Below are positions 35,780 through 47,350 of a DNA stretch of 64,000 bases, piece after piece. Both the position numbers and the translations under genes were made by a program. Source of the stretch: Brachionus koreanus (lineage: Eukaryota; Rotifera; Eurotatoria; Ploima; Brachionidae); contig PJRA01000453.1 in the NCBI GenBank assembly GCA_016987375.1, positions 1,237,461-1,301,460 of the forward strand, in the 5' to 3' direction. The number at the start of each line of letters is the position of its first letter. Position 1 is the first letter of the stretch. The notes beneath the pieces are model-generated. The model saw only the letters and a program-made list of their open reading frames with translations, had not been told where the DNA came from and did no database searches.

Positions 35780-36301
35780 ATGGCTACAGATGCCAAGAAG
35801 CCAAGCGATAAGCCACCAAAAAATATTGTTCACGAGCAAGCAATTTTGGTTGAAACAATAAAAAAAGAATTAAGAGAACAAAAATTGTATGAAAAATTTT
35901 CTATAAATCCGTTCACTAAGCGAGAAATATTAGCTGCCAAACCGAATACTTATCCAGATCTAGTTCAAGATGAAGCCGACTCGAATTTTATCGAAATGAT
36001 CAAACGAGCAAATTTGGAACCAACTAAAAAATATCAATTTCCTCAAACTTCATCACAAGAAATTGGATGGTTGACAACACCATTGGTTTGTGCTAATAAT
36101 AGTTTAAATTTAAATTTCTTATTCTAATTAAAAATTTTTTTTTTTGTTTAGATTGATGTGGACAAAAATGATCGAAGGTTCAATTTTAATCGTCATAAAT
36201 CAGAAATAAGTGCATATGCTGAAGAGTACTATAAAATGTTTCCGAAAAAACCGGCAAATGCAGTTGGAACAGCTAGTTCAGGAGCTAAAAAAGAAGCATA
36301 A
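35780..36301 (+). CDS. CFAP144: CFAP144 (FAM183 family) axonemal protein
   Basis: Two exons, 35780-36085 and 36152-36301, encoding 151 residues. Family marks in order are VHEQAILVETIKKELREQKLY (human VHQNQILRELFLKELRTQKLY), the NPFTK turn, AKPNTYPD, then QEIGWLTTPL followed across the intron by KNDRRFNFNRHKSEISAY (human HDRRLNHFRVFHDITLY). CFAP144 is a small microtubule-inner protein of ciliary doublets. No domain beyond the family is present. The tail is a short Ala/Lys-rich extension. The X-box upstream agrees with a role in cilia. Confidence 0.88.
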
Positions 36302-36491
36302 ACAAAAATTTTTTTTTTTCATTTTTTTAAGTAATTTTTATTTATTGTAATTTTCATATTTTAACAATAAAATAAAACAAAAAAAAAATTAGTAAAAAAG
36401 TATAATAAATTATATTCAATTGAGAAGAAAAAAAAATTGATTCATGATTCATTTGGATTTTATTTTCTAAATTGATTGATTAGTAAATTTA

Positions 36492-39400
36492 TTAATTTGG
36501 CAGAATGGTTGATTTTAGAGTGGCTGATTTAGAGCGTTGATTTTCAAGTGCTTTTGATATTTTCAAATATTGAATCCACTTTTCGGCATCGTTACTGTTT
36601 TCGGCTTTCAGAATAAAACTGTTTGTATTCGTAAATATTTCAAATGCTTTTGGTACTTGTTTTTGTTTTGTGTTTGATTTTGATGCACATGTCCGATTGC
36701 GAACCGATTGGATTTCTCTAATATATTTTACATTTAAACTTTCTTGTCTCTTTTGTGTTAAGTTAAATTTTAGAAAAATTTTTCTTCATAATTTAAAAAA
36801 TAAATAAAAATGACTAGTTACCATGTCTTTTTTAAAATAGACAATACTATCGCCAGTTAGAGTAAATAGACGTTTATGCCATCGGCGCAGAAATTTCCAT
36901 TTTCCATGTTTTTCTTTTAATTGTCCTTGAATCAAAGGTTTTTCATCGAAAAGATCCGATGAACGCTCCGGATTAGCACAAATGAAACACGACCAATTTT
37001 GATCCGAATTTTCTCTATATTCAAATAAATCAAACATTCGACTTTGAACAAGTTCACTTTTGAGATCATTCAATTGTTTTTCAGATGGAAATGAGGATGT
37101 AACAAGTAGATTAAATGGCATTTTCTCATTCAATCTTTCGTACAACTGTTTTAATTTCAAAAATTCCTGATTTTCTTGACTAATCGGTTCATTTAAACCG
37201 GCCTAATTAAATCAACAACAGCAACAACAAAAAAGTGAATGATAATTTTTTTATTTATTTTTAATTTTTTACTTGAATAGACAAAATTTTGAGATGTATC
37301 CAAATAGATGCATAATTTGTGGGTATTTCACAAAAATTATAACTAAAGAGACAATTATCTTGGCACTTGATTTGACATGAAAATTTAATAGATGCCTGGC
37401 TTCGTTTTGATTTAAATTTTTTCAATAAAAAATCTAAAATAATTAAATAGAAAAATTTATTTTAGTTTGAATTGAATGAAATTTGGTATTTTTAGTTAAT
37501 TTCTAAATTTTACCATTTAGACCTGTGTTAATGGCATTTCGACGCAATGATGAAACACGATAAGAAGCATATGTTGAATTGTGGCTTTTGTCAGTGCTTT
37601 CATCTAAACTAGTATTGTGATTATAAGTACTTTCAGTTTCAATTAGATCAGGCATTGGTAATCGAATATTTCTATTCAAATTGTCAATATAAATTTTGAC
37701 TTTTTGAATGTGTTTCATAAAAAATCTATAGACCATGTCCAATTTAGACTCTTGAATATCGGGCTGAATTCGAATAGTTGAACTAATTGGATGACTGGCC
37801 TTGGATATCTTTTGATCAAGATGAATGCGAAATGAGTCAGAACTTGGCGATAAATTATTTATAATCAATGTTTCATTTGGTTCACTTTTTTCTTCAATTT
37901 TGCTCGATATAATCGAGTAATTGCACAATTCGTTTATTGGTTTATAGCTAGTTACCGATACTTGAATCGATTCGCATTCTTCATACTTTGGACTTTCACA
38001 TTTCTGTTCCACATTCACATTGACAATTTTCTCATCTAAATTGTCATCTAAAGAGTCTTCATAGAAATTATTGTTATCCTCGTTTTCGGAAAAATCCAAT
38101 TCTTGGTCAAATGTTTTCATAAAATCTTCAATTTCTTTTTTTGTCTTTTCATTTTGCGAATCAAAGTCATCCTCTTCTTCAATGTCTTTGTTTGAATCTT
38201 CAATTTTTAGTTTGCATACTTTGTTTATGTCATCTTTTAGTTTGCTTATTTCAATATTGAGCAAATCCTGTTCAACTTGTTGATCCAATTTTTCCATGTC
38301 TGTTTTATTTGCATTTGAGTTTTGGTCCGAAATGTTATCTTGAACTAAATCACGATCGTCACGACTGCTGCTACTACTACAAATTCTTCATTTTTAGAAA
38401 ATTAATTAAAATAAATTAATTAAAAAATAAAAATTACGATGAATTTTCAGCTTTTAAATTTTTGAATTTTTCAAATATATATTGAATGTCTTCTGGTGGA
38501 TTTTGAAATAAATCACATATTTTTTTGAAATAATGATCTAAATTTAAATTTATTTTTACAAATAAAATCTCTCTAAAATAAAAAAATATTCAATATTTAC
38601 TTAATATGTTTGGAAACACATTGGCTATTTCGTATATTTCATTTAAAATTTGAATGTATCTTTTCTGATATTCGTATATTCTCATTTCTTTGTCAATTAT
38701 ACATTTTTCGACCAAATTTTCATCATCGCTTTCGGCCGACTTAGAATGACTAAGTCTTTTGTTTATGCTATTAATTTTCAATGTACGATTTATCAAATAT
38801 TTTATTCTTTCTATCAACAAATTAGTGCAATATTCAGATTTTTTCTATTTTTATTAAAAAATTAAAAATTAAATAAATAATTTAACGCACACACACACAC
38901 ACACATAAAAAATAAAAAATTCCTTTTACCCTAAGAGATTTTCCAATTGTGCTCAAAATTTTGTCAATTTTATACGATTCAAAATAGATAGATGTTGGAT
39001 TTTCGAACAAAATCATATAGCTTTCCAGAGCTATTGGTGCTTGAGTACTTATGCTATACATAATATCAAGTAGGATATCATTGAACAACTCGTCACCAAG
39101 GAACACAATCAAATCGTCCAAATGAACAATAATGAGCTAAAAATTTGGATAGTTTAAGGAAAAAATTATTTTTTATTTATTTATTTATTTATTGTTTTAC
39201 TTGAACATGATTTATGCTAACCAAATACATTATTTGAAATATGTTTATCAAATCATTTGATGATGAAAGCACTCTGAGTGATCTAATCAAATGTTTGACC
39301 AATGGATAAATACATTCAATATGAGCTTCGGCAATTTGAAACAACAAATGAGCAAGACCAAACTGATTAGTTGCAGTTTTAAGCATTCCATTTACTATAT

Positions 39401-40169
39401 AGTACACATGATTTACCAAAAGATCTGGTGAACGACACGCTATTAAACTCAAATAGCTTGTAATTTCACGCATTAACTCATGTTTACAATTGGGATGTTG
39501 AATTAGCTTAATACAATAGGGTATTGCTTTGACTGACAAGTCAACGTCTAAATAGTCCAACAAAATGCAACTAAGAATGTCGGATACAATGTTAGCATGG
39601 GGCGTATTGTTTGCTGCTGTCGAGCCCGGAATTAATGTCATTGAAGTGTTCATAATTGGATCGTAATCGTAATAGTAATAGTAGTCTTTGTTTGATAATA
39701 AACTATTGCGAAAACTTAAATTACCTGGTAGCTTGGCACAATTTAGATTGTACTTTAGACAAATGTCAAGCAAATCTAAAAGATCATCGTAATAGTTTAA
39801 AATCATTTTAGTTTCTCTTAGAGCCGAAATGCATCTAGTGAGAACTATTTCCACTATTGATTGTTGATTTAGATTGGTTATGTAAAATTCCGAATCAATA
39901 ATGCTTTTGATTAGTTCTAGAGTGAGCGGAAAATTGTTCAAAAGAAGATCGTTGTTCAAAGTAAACAAGTAGCCAGCTCTTGACAAGTCTTGTTCTTTCA
40001 AAATATCTTGAACTATGAACGATTCGTTTTTTTGGAATCTACTTCGACAACTGCTACGAAATAGCGGCGGACTGAGCGGTCTATCGAATTGTTGATCGTA
40101 CATATCAGTCGTGTCGTCTTGCATTGAATCGCCAAGCTTCAAATTCAATGCATTCGATTCACTCGTCAT
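36492..40169 (-). CDS. VEPH1: VEPH1 / melted, PH-domain protein
   Basis: Eight exons, 40169-39201, 39136-38930, 38844-38601, 38537-38438, 38385-37514, 37433-37273, 37202-36822 and 36749-36492, phase-consistent and encoding 1063 residues (human 833). The N-terminal helical-repeat region has the family signature DLSRAGYLF and NTPHANIVSDILSCIL. A long acidic disordered middle follows. Near the C-terminus are FDLFEYRENSDQNWSCFICANPE and a PH domain from about 940 to 1045 (GQLKEKHGKWKFLRRW...FEIFTNTNSFILKAE). Fly melted binds membrane phosphoinositides and links insulin/TOR signalling, FOXO and Hippo. The extra length is mainly the N-terminal leader and the acidic linker. The intron after exon 2 contains a CA microsatellite at 38889-38905. 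Confidence 0.92.
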
Positions 40170-42010
40170 TTCAAAATAATCTATTTATATAAAGCAAAAA
40201 AAAAATAAATCTCAACAACAACAACAACAAAAAAAAAGAAAAAAAAAACAATTAACCCCACATAAAATAATAAAATTAGATTTTATAGTTGTTTACCTTA
40301 ATATTATTTGAACGACTTAAATAAAAAAAAAAAAAAAAATCTCCTACAACTTCTAAGTCTATGGTATTTTTTGTTCTTTACCTTTATTACAATTTTAGAA
40401 TTTAAAAAAAAAATTGAACAAAATAAAAACCAAAGAAAAAAAGGGCTTTTTATTTTATGAATTTATTTTTATATGTACGTATAAAAAAATGAAAAAAAAA
40501 ATAAAATATTAAAGAAATTATTTATTCGGTTGTTATTAGTTTTCGGTTCGTTTATACGCGAATATGTATATGTAGCGATGTAGCATTCAAATTTTAATTT
40601 TTTGCTCTCAAATCCATATGTTGTTGAGATTTAATGGAATAAAACAAAAATTTACAACTTAAGCAGGTAAATAAATAAATAACTAAGTTTTTTGAATAAA
40701 TTTTGACGATATCAAAGACCAATTCAAAATTAGGAGGAGTTTTGTTTTTTTTTATTTTTTTTTTGTTGTAAATAATGTATTTGAAATCGATCACTTTTGA
40801 CTCGAGTCAATTATCATCAACGACAATAATATCGAAAACGAAAAAAAAAAACGATTTTGAAATTAGGTTAATAAATTTTTTTGACAATTTCAAAAGTTTA
40901 TCATTTTCATTAAAAACGCCTTAAGAAATTCAACACTCCATACACACACACACATAACTTAAATTTAACTCTTAATCAAATGCTATGCATGGGCATAATT
41001 TAAATATTATTTCTAAAGGTGTATTTTTATCTATCAATTCAACTAATATTCGACTACCTATTTTATTTGTTTACAAAATTAAAGCCTACATGCAGACATC
41101 TAAAAAATACTATTTTTATTTTTTACTTACTTTTATTTTTAGAAACATTTTTGTCTTTAAAATAAAAAAAGTGAAACAAATGAAATGACAAAAAAATTAA
41201 TCATCATCATTCATAAAAATGATGTTTTAAAAGTGATTATTTTATTATGTTTATAATTAATCATATTTGGGTGAACCGTAAATAATTAAAAAAAAAAACA
41301 CCTTTCAAAAAAATAAAAAAAATTTATCGATAATACTTTTATTTTCCAAACTATTTTGAATATTTTAGCTGATTATAAAATTCATGAATATTAAAAAAAA
41401 TACAAAAAGTATTTAAAACATGAAATTAGAAATGTTTTTTAATCTATTTTAAAAAAAAAAATTGAAATTTTATCGATTATTCATTTAGCTGTGTTTTGAA
41501 CTAGCTATTTGAAAAAAATAACTAGAGCATGAACGTTCATTGAAGTGGCGGTCATCTTAGGAAAAAAAAAATTAGAAAAAAAAAGACATATAACATTTTG
41601 TCAGGCTAGCTACACTTTTGTTTTTTAATAGAATTAATTTTTATTTTTAAATTAATTATTGATTTTAAAATTGAATTTTCTTCTCAAATTCTTGAAATTT
41701 TTTTAATTATAGGTTTGTAGTTTTTTTTTTTTTAATGAAATCTATAAATTAAAATTAAAACTTTTTTGGTAAAGTTATTTTTTTATTCGTTTATAAATGC
41801 ACTATCTTGATTTTAAGAGAAAATATTTTTATCTAAATTCTATTATCGTTGAATAACTTATTGGAAATTTTAATCAAAATTAACTTACTTAAAATTAAAA
41901 GAAATTTATTTTTTATAAACTTCTTTTATTTTGATTATTTTGAATATTGTAAATCTAAAAATCGTATTTATTATTATTACCTTAAATAAAAATAAAACTC
42001 TTGAAAGCAT
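40170..42010. other. Intergenic, AT-rich
   Basis: About 1.8 kb upstream of VEPH1 and downstream of the next minus-strand gene. CAA repeats lie at 40211-40230. A CpG-containing patch at about 40525-40585 (TTCGGTTCG, ACGCGAATATG, TAGCGATG) may be the VEPH1 promoter. Small frames at 40594 and 40985 look like chance. Confidence 0.45.
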
Positions 42011-43480
42011 TTATCCAATTTTAAGTTTTTGTCTTATTCTGGTAAAAGCATTTTTAACACTTTTATTGTGTTTTAACTTGTTGTTATTGTTGATATTATT
42101 TTCTATATAAATTGGTCTTTGTTCACCTTGATTGACTTGTTTTGTCGGTGCTTTGGGAGAACTTTGTGCTTGTCGAGAAGACTTTTTTTTTTGTCCCTGA
42201 ACTTGATAAACTTCTAATAAATGATCTTTAACTATTACTGGCGATGATAATGGTTTTTGAATATTTGCTCTAGTTTTGTTTGCTTGTTCAACTTTTTCAT
42301 TGTTAATCGAATTTTTTTCGGATATAATTGATGCTCTGTTATGAGTTTCTTTTGAATTTTTAAAATTTGTCTTTGAAGAATCATTATCATCATTGGTTTT
42401 GTTACTAAACAAATCATTGCATAGTTGATCAATTTTAGTTTTATCTTCTTTATTTAATTTATTAAAGTTAATTGGGGAAATTTTCTCAAATTCAGAAATT
42501 AGTTCTTCATCTGTTTTTTCAATTGCATTTCTTTTTCCTTCTTGTAATTTTGTTTGTTTCAAATTAGGGTCTTCAATCGGTCTAAATGCTGATTGACGAT
42601 GTTTTTTTTTAACTTTTTTATCAATTTCATAGTCTGAGCTACTCAATTCATTATCCAAATATGTCATAACTCTTTGTCTGTTTCGTTTAGGAGGAATATT
42701 TTTTTTAACTTGTGAAATTTTTGTTTTCACATTTAAAATTTGTGGTGAAGAAGACGAAATAAATGACTGATTGTCATCAATTAAATCATCATCACAATTC
42801 GATTTAAGTTCATCTGAAATTTTGTTCAGAGATTTTCTTTCCAAATTTTGTAGTGATTCATCCGATTTTGTTTCAATTGAATTTACTTTAGTACTAATCG
42901 ATTTTGAATTGGTATGATCTTGCGAAAACACATTAATATTTGATTTGACTTTTTCGTACTCATTTAATAGTCTTGTTTCGTGAATGCTACTATTAGTTTG
43001 ACTCAATTTTATTTGATGATTTTTGGTCAAAGTTTGATATATATTGGTTAGATTCTTTTGAATCTGAAGGCTAGTGAGCAAATCATGTGCATTATAGCAT
43101 CCTTCATAAATATTTTTCGAATTTTCCAACATTGACACATTATATACTTTGGAAAATTTATCATTATTTGTTTTTGATCTAGGTATAGAGTTCTGGTCAG
43201 TTTTAGATGTAGACGAGTGAGAAGCGTTTTGATAAGTCTTAAAATTCGATTCATAATCGTCAATTGAAGCTAGCAAATGTTTTATATTGTCTAATTTGTG
43301 AAACTCGTCCAAAGCTCGCCAGCATATAACTCCTTTGTGTGTGGGTGATTCATACAAATAGCCATTTAAATAATGCATTTTAGATTGATTTGAATTGTGA
43401 GACATTTGAATGTAATCATCAATTAGATTTGATTTATTTGGGACATAATTTGTGTCCACTCGGGACAATTTTACTACCAT
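42011..43480 (-). CDS. Unrecognised 489-residue protein with a disordered Ser/Asn/Lys-rich body
   Basis: A single open frame from ATG 43478-43480 to TAA 42011-42013. I do not recognise it. The first 90 residues look folded (YLNGYLYESPTHKGVICW, RALDEFHKLDNIKHLLASI). A second ordered stretch (IYEGCYNAHDLLTSLQIQKN) is near residue 130. The rest is low-complexity Ser/Asn/Lys with acidic patches and several basic clusters (KKNIPPKRNRQR, KKVKKKHRQ) that could be nuclear signals. The C-terminus is very basic (VKNAFTRIRQKLKIG). No transmembrane segment or known motif is seen. An assembly gap lies 148 bases before its start, so upstream exons could be missing. Confidence 0.6.
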   Translation of the reverse strand: MVVKLSRVDTNYVPNKSNLIDDYIQMSHNSNQSKMHYLNGYLYESPTHKGVICWRALDEFHKLDNIKHLLASIDDYESNFKTYQNASHSSTSKTDQNSIPRSKTNNDKFSKVYNVSMLENSKNIYEGCYNAHDLLTSLQIQKNLTNIYQTLTKNHQIKLSQTNSSIHETRLLNEYEKVKSNINVFSQDHTNSKSISTKVNSIETKSDESLQNLERKSLNKISDELKSNCDDDLIDDNQSFISSSSPQILNVKTKISQVKKNIPPKRNRQRVMTYLDNELSSSDYEIDKKVKKKHRQSAFRPIEDPNLKQTKLQEGKRNAIEKTDEELISEFEKISPINFNKLNKEDKTKIDQLCNDLFSNKTNDDNDSSKTNFKNSKETHNRASIISEKNSINNEKVEQANKTRANIQKPLSSPVIVKDHLLEVYQVQGQKKKSSRQAQSSPKAPTKQVNQGEQRPIYIENNINNNNKLKHNKSVKNAFTRIRQKLKIG

Positions 43481-43628
43481 TTCAATTTAAAATTAACAAT
43501 TCTATTGTCAAATGAATATTTAACTACGAAAGTATAAATCAGGCAATTTTTATTTTAAAAATAAAAAATTATTCATGGAATTTAAAAAAAAACATATTCA
43601 ACAAAAATAGATAATTATTTTTAAAAAT

Positions 43629-44118
43629 NNNNNNNNNNNNNNNNNNNNNNNNNNNNNNNNNNNNNNNNNNNNNNNNNNNNNNNNNNNNNNNNNNNNNNNN
43701 NNNNNNNNNNNNNNNNNNNNNNNNNNNNNNNNNNNNNNNNNNNNNNNNNNNNNNNNNNNNNNNNNNNNNNNNNNNNNNNNNNNNNNNNNNNNNNNNNNNN
43801 NNNNNNNNNNNNNNNNNNNNNNNNNNNNNNNNNNNNNNNNNNNNNNNNNNNNNNNNNNNNNNNNNNNNNNNNNNNNNNNNNNNNNNNNNNNNNNNNNNNN
43901 NNNNNNNNNNNNNNNNNNNNNNNNNNNNNNNNNNNNNNNNNNNNNNNNNNNNNNNNNNNNNNNNNNNNNNNNNNNNNNNNNNNNNNNNNNNNNNNNNNNN
44001 NNNNNNNNNNNNNNNNNNNNNNNNNNNNNNNNNNNNNNNNNNNNNNNNNNNNNNNNNNNNNNNNNNNNNNNNNNNNNNNNNNNNNNNNNNNNNNNNNNNN
44101 NNNNNNNNNNNNNNNNNN
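43629..44118. other. Assembly gap (490 N)
   Basis: A run of 490 N between the unrecognised gene and the 3' end of MLLT10. Translations through it are artefacts. Confidence 0.99.
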
Positions 44119-44228
44119 CAAAATTTAAAGGCCTTTTTCAATTTTAAAATAGCAAAAAAAAAAAAGAGACTGAGAATTAAAAGAGTAAAGTTAATCTAAT
44201 TTGAAACTAGGATACCCTGAGAATTTGT

Positions 44229-47200
44229 TCAAGTGTTGAAATTAGTCGATGTGGAAGGAGCTATTGATTGAGATGATGTATTTGAAGCCGCAGCCATATA
44301 ATAGTAGCTTGCAATTTGTTGTTGTTGCATTGGATTCAATTGCTGGAACGATTGAAGCAATTGATTTTGATTTAGTAAAGAGCTTAAACATGATGAATTA
44401 ACATTATTTGGAGCAGAGATAGTTGATTTTGTTGGCGAATTGGATAATGCCGGATTCCAAGTAGTTGTAGTTTGAGTTTGATAATTAGCTTGAGAATTCG
44501 ATTGAGCTGATGAATGATTTTGCATTTGTTTATTGTATAAATTTAGAAGACTATTGTTATTGTTGTTGTTTGAAGGCGATGATGACAAATGTGATGGTTT
44601 TGAATGTAAATAACTTAAACTTTGTTGAATTAAATTCGAATAATTCATTGAATTTGCACTTGATTGAAAAGATGACTTATTTGATATCACATGATTTTGT
44701 ACTTGATCATTTATAACTTTATTAAAACTAATCAAAGACGTTGTTTGTTCATTTAATGATGGAATTAATTTTTTTACTGATACTGGTTCCTCAACTTTAG
44801 TAAACGATTGAGATAGTTTTTTATTCATGTGTTCATTCTCTAAGTTAGTTTGTTCAAGAAGCTTAAGTTTTTTTTCCATTTCTAAATTTTCTTGTTTACA
44901 TTTATACAATAGATCAAGTAAATCCATGCAATCAAAATTTTTGCTTAAATTTTCACACAAACTAGAACCTAAATCCCATTGTTTTTTCAAAAGTTCCTCT
45001 AGACTACTAGCATTTTCAATCTCTTCTTCTCTAGATCTAGATATTGTCTCACAGTTCGCGTCTGTCATTTGTTTGTTGAGAAAATTACCAAATGCGTCTA
45101 TTGAATGCGTTTGTGAATGATTGATTAGTCTGAGATCAGATTGAATTGCTTTGCATTTAGGACGTAAATCAATCGAATCAGGTGATTTAGAAAAATTAGA
45201 TGAAGTCGAAGATGCACAAGAAGACGTGGATGGAGTAACTATGCCTCCATGACAAGACAATTTGGTATCTTCTAAATTTATATGTAATTCAGGAGGCATA
45301 TTGGTCAAGTTGTCGTTTGAATCTTCATTATCTAATTTCGTTGTCTTAGACTTGATATTTTCATTGTCATTATTTGATTGTGTGTTGATTAATTTTCGCT
45401 TTGTTTTTGATATTGAACGAGTTGTTGAGTTAGATTGAAACGATTTAATAGAACTGCAGTCGTCATTTTTCAAACAATCTACCTTTTCGGCAATAACTTC
45501 AATTGATTTTGTATCTTGCAATTTTGGAATAACATTTGAATTTACATCAGATTCTTTTCTTTCTTTTAAATTTATTTCCTTGAATTAAATTAAATTGAAA
45601 ATTGTAAACTCAATTAAAATCAAAAGATGTAAACATCCTAAGTTTTATTTATTATTAAAACAATTTACAATATTTTTTTGAACAAGAAATTTAGTTATTT
45701 ATAAAATTTAAATAAAGTTTTTTCTCTATTTTAATGATCAAAGAATAAAATGTTAAATTTTATTTATTTACTAAAGATTTTAAAATTCTAAAATTCAATA
45801 TCAAATATTTCTTATTTTGTTAAGATTATAATGAAAAAGAAAGTATTATTTTATTTTTTTTAACATTAAACAGGCACAAATTAATTAATCTCAGTCTATT
45901 CATATTTTCAAATAAACATAAAAATTCAACATGTTTTAGTCAAACCCTCAACTGAATATTTTTTTGAATAGAAAAAAAATAAATAAAAACTCATTCGTAA
46001 TTTGATTAAATTATTCTTAATATTTTACTCTAGAATAAAATTCTATTTAACTGAATTTAAAAATAAATTTAGATAAAAAAAAAGAAAAGAAAAATAGCTT
46101 ACATCAAGCTTTGACTCGACTTTTGAATCAATCGATTTTTTATCAGACTCATTTGTTTCATTTGATTCTAATTTAAATTTATTTACATTAGTTGGCTTTG
46201 TAATAGTTCGTTGTTGATTAAGAGACGATGAATTATTAAAAGAAAATTTTTTTTTCTTTTTTTCGCTTAAATCAACTATAGGTTCTTTGCTAATCGACTG
46301 CTTGCTTGCTGTGCGGTAATTTTTCTTTGTCTCTTGTTTTAATTTTTCTTTATGCTTTTCTTTGTCCCGCTGTTCAAAAAATGAACTTAGGTCATTGTCA
46401 ATTTTATTACTATTAATTGATTTATTAATAAAGTGAATTAAATTTGAAAGACTTTTGGCCAAGTTATTTTTATTTGACGGATTAGACACTGGGCATAAAC
46501 TTATATTAAACGAGGGTAATTTTTTTACACAGTTTGTCGATTGATTTAAAAGCTTTTCAGAATGTAAATTACAATAAATACTATAATTAAGATTATTTTT
46601 TGATTGAGTATTAGACTCTTCGCATAAAAGACCTTTTCGTTGAGCGCATGTAACATGAAACCATTCTTTACAGCCATTTTTATCTGCACAGTTAACATAA
46701 ACTCCTTGAGAGAGACTTGTCTCTTCATTTTGGCAAATGGAACATTTTCTCTCAAAACGTTCGGCTTTAATATCTTTCAGAATAATTGGTTCCATAGTTT
46801 TCACATTTCCAAAGCTAATTTCTGGCACATACAAAGCGCATACCACATGAGCCCATTTGTTGTTTTGTGTTCTCTTAAGTGCTCCATCTCGACACGGGCA
46901 TAGTTCACAACTAAGTTTTTTAAACTCGTCAAATAAATATTGGCCAGATAGTGTATTTTTTGTTTTAAACACACTGCTGGCTAAATCTATTTTGTGTTTG
47001 CACGAGCCACAGTACCAAGAATCATCGGGTACATTTAAAATTCCGTAGCAACATTGATGTACAGCTACTTTGCAATCGATACCATCACAATAAACAAGCA
47101 AATTGTTCGAGGGTCCGGTGTCATCTCCGCATACACAGCATCCACCTAGCATTTGTTTATCACTTTCATCACTTTCATCTTCTTTATTTTTGATTTCTAA

Positions 47201-47350
47201 ATTAGATTTTAGTGAATTAAATTCAAAAACTGACGACGTTTGATCAACTGTCTCGTTCGATTCATTCTTAGTCGATTTAGTGTTTATTTTGTTATTATTG
47301 TTTATTAAAGATTTCTTTTTTAACTTAATGCATTCATCTTCTGCGCTCAT
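44229..47350 (-). CDS. MLLT10: MLLT10/AF10 homologue, DOT1L cofactor
   Basis: Two exons, 47350-46103 and 45578-44229, encoding 865 residues. PHD1 at about 69-120 begins GGCCVCGDDTGP. An extended PHD at about 147-266 starts CELCPCRDGALKR and includes WAHVVCALYVPE, TMEPI and FHVTCAQRKGLLCEE. The PHD-knuckle-PHD module of AF10 reads unmodified H3K27. At 608-672 the segment SLEELLKKQW...LLDLLYKCKQENLEMEKKLKLLEQ matches the octapeptide-motif/leucine-zipper (human IEQLLERQW) that recruits DOT1L for H3K79 methylation. The tail is Gln/Asn/Ser-rich. The linker between the two PHD units is about 20 residues longer than in human AF10. The start is ATG 47350; the frame three codons upstream begins with TTG. 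AF10 and AF17 are not distinguished. Confidence 0.92.
45579..46102 (-). other. Long intron of MLLT10
   Basis: A 524-nt GT-AG intron, about ten times the usual size here. I found no clear extra exon inside. It is A/T-rich with many AATAAA words. Confidence 0.6.
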
